A stretch of 64,000 nucleotides of DNA from Selaginella moellendorffii (lineage: Eukaryota; Streptophyta; Lycopodiopsida; Selaginellales; Selaginellaceae): positions 508,264 through 572,263 of the forward strand of contig NW_003314345.1 in assembly GCF_000143415.4 (NCBI RefSeq). The letters are read 5' to 3'. The first letter of the stretch is position 1. Every line of letters begins with the position of its first letter. The position numbers were made by a program, and so were the translations under genes. The notes under the pieces are model-generated. The model saw nothing but the letters and a program-made list of their open reading frames with translations. It was not told the origin of the DNA and ran no database searches. Positions 55,989 through 64,000 of this stretch are shown piece by piece.

Positions 55989-58268
55989 ATGGATTTCATC
56001 TGGATCTGCTTGCTGGTTTTGGGGATGGCGAGAGCTCAAGCACAAGGTACTAAATCTCTCTCTGTACACAAAGTTCTGATATATTTCTTCTTGTGCCAGT
56101 TTGTCCTCTAAACTTCAGCTCCGTTCGCTACACTAAGCTCGACAGCTGCTCGTCGGAACCGGACAGTGGCTTGGAGCCATCCGAATGTTGCAAAAACGCT
56201 TTGGTCTACTTGTCTCGAGTGATTGCCGTCTACACCAACCAGACAGGAGGTTCCTCATTGTTTTTGAATGAAACACTGAGTCAAGCTTGTTGGGAAGCCA
56301 CACACAGCCTGGACTTGGGAATTAGCTACGACTACTGCAACTTCGCGCCACCCCGCTATACTGCTTACCAGTTACCCTGCAACTTCGGTACCATGGGCGA
56401 GCTGCTGGGTAACTTGACAACGGCACAGGTGACTTTCAATGATGTCCTAAGCTCTTGCACGCGGCCCCGAAACGATGCCGGATGCCTTCATAACTTCTCG
56501 ACTAGCGCCTTGGAACTGGCACGCAACCTCAACGATTCGGTGGATAACTGCGCAACCTCTCTCCTTGTTGGCGTGATCAGCAGAGATATCTGGAACGAGT
56601 CTTGGGCCAGCTTCTTGACTCAACTGAGTGTGTTTGGTAAGGAGCTTACAGAAGCGGACTCTATTTCTGATCCTTGCGTTTCCTCTTTATCAGGAATTCT
56701 TTCTTCTCCCAGCCATAAACGAGGTACATAATTCCGAGTTTAAGTTTATGATCCTCATAGCCTTTTCTGTGCCGTGTGCAGAGGTAGTATTGGAAACGTC
56801 GTTGATATTTGTCTGCAGCTTTATAGCAGTTGGAGGAGCTCTCGTATTGCTTTCGTTTTTTTGTCGGAAGTATGCATCAAAGAAGGAATCGGACAAAATC
56901 GGGTCCAGCAGCTTCGAAGGTATCGTCAAAAAAATAAAATCAGCCAACCTCATGCTGATTGTGCGTCGTTTATGTAACAAACAGAGCCAAAGGACCAAGG
57001 CAAGTTGCTGCACACTGAACTTTACAGATTTTCCAGGAAAGAAATCTGGAAGGCCACCCGAAACTTTAGCAGTGAAAACTATCTTGGCTCAGGAAGTGCT
57101 GGACTGGTTCACAAAGGTGTTCTTCCCAGCGGACAGCTTGTGGCCATCAAGCACATCGACAAAGAGAAAAAGGCGGACACTTTCTTCCAGGAAGTAGAGA
57201 GCTTGTCCAAAGTGAGACATCCGAACTTGGTGAGCCTCCTGGGCTACTGCCAGTCCTTTGAGGGTTATTACCTCGTGTATGAGTTTTGTGCCAACGGGAA
57301 CCTGTGGCAATGGCTATTTGGTAAGGTAGCTTTTTTCATGGATCGTTTGCTGATTATTTTGCGTAGGAGACAGACCTCCTCTGACATGGGAAGAACGTCT
57401 CAATATTGCTGTCGGAAGTGCTCGAGGACTGTTTTTTCTTCACACCAACGTGGGAGGAGCAATTATTCATCGGGATGTCAAGGTTTGGAACCTTCTTCTT
57501 TGTAGCTTCTGCGAAAAGAGCTCATCTTTGCTTCTTCTTTTTCTATGCAGCCAACCAACATACTTCTCAATGACAATATGGAAGCCAAACTCTCTGATTT
57601 TGGTTTGTCAAAGTTCATAACGATGGAGGAATCGCACGTTTTCACAGAAGTCAAGGGAACATCTGGCTATCTGGATCCGGAGTACATGTCAAGGGGGCAG
57701 CTCACGCTGGCGAGCGATATCTATAGCTTCGGAATCGTTCTCCTCCAGCTTGTTTCCGGAAGAAGGTCGATTGACTTTGCTCTACAACACCGTTACTCAC
57801 TCGTCAGAGCTGTAAGTGGAAACCACTTCACGCAAAGTTCGTTACCTTTTCTTCTTTTTCAGGCCCAAAGAGTTGCCGAGAGAGGATCAGACATCCACAA
57901 ATTCGCTGACCCGCTGATGGATAGGAAATTCTCAGCCGCTGCAGCTCTAAAAATCGTGGAGATCGCCGTGTTTTGTACCGCCCAGAGCAGCTACGATCGT
58001 CCAACCATCAAGGAGATCAACGAAACGCTCGAGGCAGCCGTGAAAACATCAAAGGCCGACTACGTGAGTAGAAGTTTTAGCTCTTTGCTTGATATACATA
58101 AGCGGTTTTCTCTCTTCCAGGAGTTGCAAGATAGCAGCAGGACGCATTCATCACCGTCTAGGACAACTCTCCCTCTCCCTCCAAATCGAGTTCTTCCGAG
58201 GTAAGCGCCATAGATCTTCGCATTCCCAGTATCTTTTGCTCACATTTTTGTACAGGTTAACGATCTAA
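55989..58268 (+). CDS. SPARK-domain receptor-like kinase
   Basis: Ten exons join in frame (55989-56046, 56100-56636, 56694-56723, 56782-56919, 56985-57320, 57367-57482, 57551-57811, 57863-58063, 58121-58200, 58256-58268) for 589 residues. Signal peptide MDFIWICLLVLGMARAQAQ. The ectodomain is Cys-rich with CPLNFSSVRY, SECCKNALVYLSRVIAVY, CWEATHSLDLGISYDYCNF and several N-glycosylation sites, the SPARK arrangement of plant RLKs. TM: LIFVCSFIAVGGALVLLSFF. Kinase: LGSGSAGLVHKG (Gly loop), VAIK (Lys), HRDVKPTN (catalytic Asp), SDFGLSKF and GTSGYLDPEYMSRG, so all key residues are present. It probably senses an apoplastic ligand. A SINE lies 25 bp past the stop. Confidence 0.88.
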
Positions 58269-58293
58269 TAAGAGTGTCCTACTTAGCGCAAAG

Positions 58294-58525
58294 ATACTGT
58301 ACCACGTGGGGGAATAGTCTAAGAATCTATTGCCGAGGTCGTGGGTTCGAATCGCATCGTGGCGAGGATCTGGGCGATTGATTTGCTTGGGCCCAGGGGA
58401 AAGGCATACTCTAGAGAGAAATCCCATCTCTAGGCCTTGATCTTGGCACGATCGAACCACAAAGGGGGTCCCAATTTCAGCGTTTTCTCTCGCGACGTGG
58501 AGATTTCCCTTGAATCTTTCTATTG
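58294..58525 (+). mobile_element. tRNA-derived SINE-like insertion
   Basis: 232 bp flanked by a perfect 9-bp direct repeat AGCGCAAAG (58285-58293 and 58526-58534). The 5' part has GAGGTCGTGGGTTCGAATCG, containing a near-perfect polymerase III B box (GGTTCGAATC), with a tRNA-like segment before it and an A-box-like GGGGAATAGTCTAAG. No ORF. A SINE is the best fit, although the family is not identified. Confidence 0.72.
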
Positions 58526-58562
58526 AGCGCAAAGTCAATATACGTGTTGTGAGGTCTCCCTC

Positions 58563-58565
<3 letters not shown>

Positions 58566-58597
<32 letters not shown>
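58566..58597. repeat. (CT)n microsatellite
   Basis: About 16 CT units, just before the DUF3511 gene. CT-rich tracts are common in plant 5' UTRs. Confidence 0.9.
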
Positions 58598-58601
<4 letters not shown>

Positions 58602-58667
58602 ACATTTCTTCCATTCCTCTCTCTCGATCAGGTACTACTTCTAATCCTCGATCGCCCCACTCGATCG

Positions 58668-59000
58668 ATGGGGGCTATGGATGTCCAGCCTTACGCGCCA
58701 GAATCCAGCTACAATTACCCGCGGCACTACTTGCCCAATTCGCATTCCTATTCCTATGGCTATGCCGGCGACGACGCGGACGATCGCGGGCAATCCAAGA
58801 GGGCGGCCAAGACGAAGAGAGGCGGATCCCTGCGGCTTGCGAGCCTGGGGTGGAATTCCAGCGATCCGGAGGCAAAGAGGAAGCGGCGCGTCGCGGCGTA
58901 CAAGCGATTCGATTCCAGGAGGCGAGTGGGCGATTCGGTGAAGAGGGGCGTGCGGTGGATCAAGATTAGATGTTTCCGCCTGTGCTACCGCTGGTGGTGA
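58668..59000 (+). CDS. DUF3511 small basic protein
   Basis: 110 residues, single exon, first ATG (MGAMDVQPY) after a CT-rich leader. The Tyr/Ser-rich N-terminus is followed by the conserved basic C-terminal block KRKRRVAAYKRFDSRRRVG then VKRGVRWIKIRCFRL, as in plant DUF3511 proteins (RRRVAxYK...RWIK). Function is unknown in the family. No TM or signal peptide. The second ATG (58677) is a possible alternative start. Confidence 0.78.
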   Translation: MGAMDVQPYAPESSYNYPRHYLPNSHSYSYGYAGDDADDRGQSKRAAKTKRGGSLRLASLGWNSSDPEAKRKRRVAAYKRFDSRRRVGDSVKRGVRWIKIRCFRLCYRWW

Positions 59001-59483
59001 TCGAGCGGGCGAGCGAGAGCTAGAGAGAGAAGGAAGAACCCTAAAAACAGAGCATCCGCGAAAACGAAATGTAAAGACTCTAAAATAAAATGTGAAAAGC
59101 TTTTAGGGCTTTCTAATGTTGGGAGTTCTTGTCCGAAAATTAGATAAACAAACGATCAGCATGTAAGTGTGTTGAGAGATCCAATCAGATAGAGCTTTTT
59201 TCTTTTTGTTGTAGGCTGGTAATCGATCGATCCCATGGATTCGATCCCAGCAGTATAAACTTGCAAAACTTGGTGTGTTCTAAAGGATATTTGCCGCGAG
59301 GCGAGATAGCAGTAGCAAGCGTTATCATCGTCTTGAATCTTCAAAGTCATTGATCACATTGATAAGTTCTTCTTTTTTCCCCTTTTGTGAAAACAAATGT
59401 TCTATAAACATCTCTGAAGTTAGAAATATCTACATGAAAACTCATCGTTTTGCGATATTTATGATTGACCCTGCCGATCTTCT
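59001..59483. other. Convergent 3' flanks
   Basis: 3' regions of the DUF3511 gene (plus) and the kinase gene (minus). No further gene seen. Confidence 0.5.
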
Positions 59484-61273
59484 TCACCCCGTTCGATTTT
59501 GAAGCCTTTGTTTCACCAGTGGTGCCAGCGACTGCACAACATCGATCATGAGCGGCCGATAGTCCGCCTCCGGTTGTATGCACATCGCAGCAATTGCCGC
59601 CACCTTTACGTAGCCACACAACAAAATCAAAACCTTGTCAAGGTATTCTTTATCGAGAAATCACCTGGATGAGTTCTTTCATGGAGTACTGCCCTGCCAG
59701 AGCCTGATCCACCATGCCCACCAGCTTATCCCTGTCCGTCAACCTGGGAAGCGCCTGCAAAGTTCCACATAAAATGTGATGCAAATTGCTTGAGTTTCAT
59801 GTCGAGAGCCTACCCAAGAGACAAGCACGCCTTCCCCAGCAGGTCGTTTCATATCGACTGGCACACGGCCAGTAAGAATCTCGAGCAACACAACTCCAAA
59901 GCTATAAACATCGGATTTCGTTGTCAAGTGTCCTGTCAACACATACCTGGACAAGACAAAATCACCCAAGTGAGAAAAACTAGTGAAACCACAATGGAAG
60001 AATGCTCCAGTTCATACTCTGGAGCAACGTAGCCATGGGTTCCAAGAACCCTGGTGGAGACATCGCCGTTCACTTTGTTGGATCCCACTTTGGCCAGCCC
60101 AAAGTCCGAGAGTTTCGCGTTGAGCTTGTCGTCGAGGAGGATGTTGCTACACTTGAAATCCCTGTGGATTATCGGTGGGGTGACGAACTCGTGCAAGAAC
60201 TCGAGACCCTTGGCAGCATCCAAGGCGATCTTGAGCCTCGTCGTCCAGTCGAGTGGAACAAAGCCATGGTCATCGTCTGATAGAAAGAGAGATCAAAGAA
60301 TCAAAGCTAAGTTCACGCACTCTGTACCGTCCGGATAGAGATGCTGCTGGAGATTCCCTTTGGCCATGTATTCGTACACGAGTAGCCTGTGCTCGTCCTC
60401 CGTGCAGTAGCCCAGCAGCTCCAGCAGCTTTGGAGCTTGGACTCGGCTCAGCATCTCGATCTGGCAAAACCCATCAGTTTCTTTGGCATGAATTCCACGA
60501 TCGATCGATGAGAAGATTGAGTACGTAATGGATGATTCAAGCACGAGGAATGTGGGAAGAATGTGATATACCTCGACACGGAATTCCTCCTCTCCCTGCT
60601 TGCCCTCGAGATCGAGCTTCTTGATCGCCGCCACCCTCCCATCCGCGAGGATTCCCCTGTAGACGCAGCCAAATCCACCACGGCCGATGATGTTGCGCTC
60701 GCTAAAGCTGTTCGTGGCGATCTGGAGCTGGTGGAAGGAGAAAGGCTGTGGTCCAGGCCGCTTGATGGCGATGTGATCGCGCTCCTCTCCTCCGGCGCCG
60801 GAGCAATTGTTTGGAGGAGGGGAGATTTGGAGAGTTAGCAGCGATGGAGGCGGCAAAACGGGACGAGGAGTTGGGGATGGCGAGCTATAGGAATTGTTGG
60901 AGGAGTGATTCATAAGCATACACTCTGTGGTGCTCTTGTCCGACCCTGTGGCAAATGCGAACCGATCGATCGATCAAAATCTCTCACGAATTCCTGGAAA
61001 GAAAAACTCTAAGTACATACGCTGTGTCATGAAATCCTCTGCCGCAGTGAAATCCCCCCTGCTCGTCCTCCTCCTCTTTCTCCTGTGCGAGATCTTCTGG
61101 TAGATGAGAAGGAGCAGCATTGCAATGGCGGCGAAGGACGAGATTCCCAGACCCACGGCCAGCATCGTCGTCGTCGTGAACTTCTTCCCTGCTTGGTCGT
61201 GAGGCTGATCACGATACTCCTGCGCTAGATCATGCGAGGATGGACTGATACTAGGACTAGAGCTTTGATCCAT
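59484..61273 (-). CDS. Membrane-anchored receptor-like kinase, RLCK-VII/PBL-like
   Basis: Seven exons (61273-61021, 60945-60572, 60460-60328, 60276-60018, 59946-59814, 59754-59665, 59603-59484) join in frame for 453 residues. A short N-terminus is followed by one TM segment ([20 protein letters not shown]) and a basic stop-transfer [10 protein letters not shown]. The kinase starts at [24 protein letters not shown] (Gly loop), VAAIKKLD (Lys), [11 protein letters not shown] (catalytic Asp), [28 protein letters not shown], and [28 protein letters not shown]. All active-site residues are present. The kinase domain resembles PBL-type RLCKs, but with a membrane anchor and almost no ectodomain. Ligand and substrate are unknown. 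Confidence 0.9.
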
Positions 61274-62592
61274 AAATATCAATCCTCCTCCTTCCTCCTC
61301 TTCACTCCGGAGCAAAGCAATTACGATCAATGCCGCATTCTTCCTCTTCCCACCATAGTTCTCAACGTCCTTCCTGGTATGAAAGGGAGAGAGGGGCGAA
61401 AGTGGAAGATGGGCGAGTGCGCAGTGGAGGGAAGAAGGAAGCTCTCCGAAAATTAAATGCGCGAGGTACACAAGGACTGGGCGAGCGTCCAAGTCCACCC
61501 CGGGTTTAAGACACCAGCCAATTACGCGAAGCAAGAAAAGAAAAGAAAGAAAAGAAAGCGGCTAGAACGCTCGAGGCAAGGTGGATGGAAGGACCACACG
61601 GCGGATGAAATCCAAATGCTCCAGAGCTAGAAAAGAAAGGAAGAGGAGAAGAAAAGGCTGTGGGCACTGGCGATCTCTGGCATCGCGAAAGCAACAAGAG
61701 CAAGGCAACAAACTTTTGAGATGGAAGTGACGCTTCTCTCTGTCCTGGTGGAATCGAATTCGAATGGGAAGAGATTTGGAAGCTCATGGAATTGGATCAA
61801 ACAGCGCGAAAATTCCCCACCATTTTTTACTAGTTTTTCTTTCTGGCGCTCTTCCCTCCCAGAAGAAAAACACGCCACCATGCACATGGAAGAAAGATGG
61901 AAGAAAGCATATTTAATTTTAAATTCGAATATCCCTGCATGACGTGGCGAGATCTCACTGGGCGAGCCCGATTCGCGGCATATGTCCCCGCCGTAAGAAC
62001 TGGACTTCCCACATGCCTCTGGATTGACTCTTCGCATTTCTTCGCGTTTTTTACTCTGGTCTTCGCGGTTTTTTACTCTGGTCTTGCCTCCTCCCAGATA
62101 TCATATACTACTTACAACAAGATTTTTTTTGGTTCCATTTTTTTTTCTCTCCCGGGATCTTAGCTCAGTAGCGCCATCACGTAGCAAAACTGTTACTTTT
62201 GACAAGGCAAGCTCTTGGATCTCACTTCCTCCATTGTTTTCTCGAAGAACTTCGCCATTGTTTTGTCAAAGAACTTCGCTCCTAACATGTGCCCGAGTTG
62301 CCTGGCGTCCAGAAAAGAAGAATGAAAAGAGCTCGCTGCCACTGCTACCACCGCCAGATTCTCCTCCGTGGATTTATACACATATTCAAGTCTTTTGCAG
62401 CCTGGTAGAGAATATTGTCAGGACGATAGCATAGCTTACAAGGCAAACAGCGCATACCTGAATGACAAGTTCGGTGTCAATGTCCTCTGGAGCTTGGAGC
62501 TATCGCCAGAGTTTCCAGAAAGCGCATCGGAGATGAACTGGAGTTCCTGACGATGGAAGGGCTAAGTAGCAAAGACGGAGGTTTGGATTTTT
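61274..62592. other. Intergenic region between the kinase and DUF1664 genes
   Basis: Promoter/5' UTR of the kinase (minus) and 3' flank of the DUF1664 gene. It contains two short direct repeats (GTTTTTTACTCTGGTCTT twice near 62046-62085; GAAGAACTTCGC twice near 62244-62279). No gene supported. Confidence 0.5.
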
Positions 62593-64000
62593 CTACTCTA
62601 CCTTCAGTCCTGAACCAGTAGCGGATGCCGATCGCTCTAGACGTGCTTTAGGCAGCGGAGGTAGCCCCTGCAACAACGAACGAAAAGAAAAAGTTAGATT
62701 CCAGTTACAAAGGTCCAAGAAAAACCGAATTTTCTTGCCTGTAGAATGCTGTCGACACCGCTAGCGGGCTTGGCTTCACCGTTCTGCAAACTCAAGATGG
62801 GAGAAATCTAGATAGAGATGTCATGTCATCCTCACGCGCAACAGTTTTAATAAAGGCTACGTACCCCAGGCAGTTCTTGGCGCCTAGTCTCTTCCCATCT
62901 CCTTGCAAATTGACAAAGCAAGATAATCCCTTGGTTTGTAAAGTCCTGTAGATCATACTTTACTATCAAAGAAAACAACGAAGAAAGTGAAAGACAAACC
63001 TGCTTGGTTTGTACATCGTCGAGCTGATTGCCCAAGCCCTCGACAATTTGTTGTACAGCTCCAATATCCCCGCCAACACGAGCCACATCTCCACGAATTT
63101 CAAACACCTGGCCAGTAAACTCGTTAGCAAGATGTGCAAGCTACAAAGGACGCGCTTCCCCAACCTCGTTCTTTATCAATCCCTGAACCGCAACACTGTC
63201 GTCCAGAGTTTTCGAGACCGAATCAATCCGTGAAGTTAGATGCCGTTTCGTTGCCTGTGAGAAAATTATAGAGGGTCACGGACGATCCAAACTTACCGTA
63301 ACAGCGGCCGAGACTTGATCTAGTTGCTTTGACACGCTCGCAACCACATTCGACATGTTTCGACGGGTGACATACATGACATCCGTCCATGACCAGCCCT
63401 GCAAGCAAGCAAAGCTCAATCAAAAGCTTCTTATGCTCGAGAAAGTACTTGCCTTCCACCAAAAGTATCCATATCCAGCAACACCAATGACGAGCGCAGG
63501 CATGGCGAGAGAGGAAAGATTACCTGCATAGAATTCCAAGTTAAAACGCGTGAAAGAAACTACTCTCGATCATACTTGACTGCCCAGAGGTGCCAGGAGC
63601 ATTCACAACCGTGATGTTCCTGGAGCCAGCTAACTGTCTTAGATCGTTGGTCAAGCGCTGGACCTACAAACAGTGGAAAAATTCAGCAAAGAAGAGATTT
63701 TTCTTTGTCACATACTTGCTGTGCCAGCGTTTCCGTCACTTCATCCTTGTCATCCTCTTTCAAGTGCTTCGAGAAAACCTGCGATTGCAAGGACAAAAAA
63801 GGAAAACACGAATTTGCCACGCCAATCCACCAAGAACAGCACTAAAAACCTTGCTAAGATCCTTGAAGAAATCCGAGAGCTTCCCATTCTTTATAAGAAT
63901 CGAGCCAGTCATCCCTGCCAAAGACGACGAATCAATCAATCGGCCGATCACAGCTCCAGCGCCGGGGCGATCGATTACCTGCTCCAAGGAGAATGATGAG
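62593..64000 (-). CDS. DUF1664 protein, 5' end outside window
   Basis: Multi-exon gene whose first visible exon (LIILLGAG, 64000-63975) continues beyond the edge. Exons then read MTGSILIKNGKLSDFFKDLS, FSKHLKEDDKDEVTETLAQQ, VQRLTNDLRQLAGSRNITVV, LAMPALVIGVAGYGYFWWK (TM), GWSWTDVMYVTRRNMSNVVA, KRHLTSRIDSVSKTLDDSVA, FEIRGDVARVGGDIGAVQQI, DFTNQGIILLCQFARRWEE, NGEAKPASGVDSILQ and GLPPLPKARLERSASATGSG, with stop at 62593. This order is the plant DUF1664 family: a hydrophobic N-terminus, TM helix and coiled coil. Function is not established. The intron after ILQ uses a GC donor (62738-62737). Confidence 0.85.

Noticed and set aside
58330-58365. Possible tRNA gene
   Set aside because: A good B box is present, but no complete cloverleaf or acceptor stem pairs, and the segment lies inside a TSD-flanked 232-bp insertion. 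SINE is the better reading.
61627-62037. 136-aa minus-strand ORF
   Set aside because: No homology-like features, and it lies in the likely promoter/5' UTR of the kinase gene. Not supported as a gene.

Overview
This window reads as nuclear DNA of an early land plant, most likely a Selaginella-like lycophyte. The inference rests on very short introns (38 to about 80 nt in most genes), two long intronless PPR genes plus much PPR debris, an ELIP, GH3, DUF1664 and DUF3511 genes, and plant LTR retrotransposons primed by initiator tRNA-Met. No organism name can be proven from sequence alone.

Layout, left to right. 1-1650: PPR gene cut by the window edge. 1.9-2.6 kb: decayed unidentified coding sequence. 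4.0-11.3 kb: copy 1 of a duplicated block holding an LCAT-like acyltransferase fragment (minus) head to head with the 5' half of a plastid CDP-ME kinase (ispE) gene (plus). Its ispE intron 1 received a solo LTR (5802-10278), which was itself split by a Ty3/gypsy element with 194-bp LTRs (6177-9526). 12.8-15.1 kb: a Crinkler/RHS-type (CR) P-loop NTPase-nuclease gene. 15.2-18.0 kb: copy 2 of the block, lacking the insertion and so recording the empty site. 19.6-22.9 kb: Ty1/copia pseudogene. 22.9-26.3 kb: F-box and PPR pseudogenes and a minisatellite. 26.6-28.1 kb: intact F-box/LRR gene (VFB/SKIP2 type). 28.1-34.9 kb: AT-rich repeat region with a 776-bp TRIM-like element carrying four primer-binding sites, a solo LTR and gypsy debris. 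35-38.2 kb: PPR, F-box and plastid PDH E1-alpha pseudogenes. 38.6-41.5 kb: a second CR-type gene. 41.6-44.6 kb: AT-rich, repeats only.

From 44.6 kb to the end the DNA is gene-dense and GC-richer: ELIP (minus) and a PPR gene (plus) sharing a 344-bp divergent promoter, an Arb2-domain protein, GH3, a repeat-rich coiled-coil protein, a SPARK-domain receptor kinase followed by a tRNA-derived SINE, a DUF3511 gene, a membrane-anchored RLCK-VII-like kinase, and a DUF1664 gene running off the right edge.

The most unusual content is the pair of plant CR-type genes. They are about 24 kb apart on opposite strands and have the same plan: a charged coiled coil, a tiny second exon, a STAND-like P-loop NTPase with a GGxPR motif, and a restriction-endonuclease-like C-terminus. 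Exon boundaries were derived by hand from reading frame and GT/AG signals; none is transcript-confirmed.
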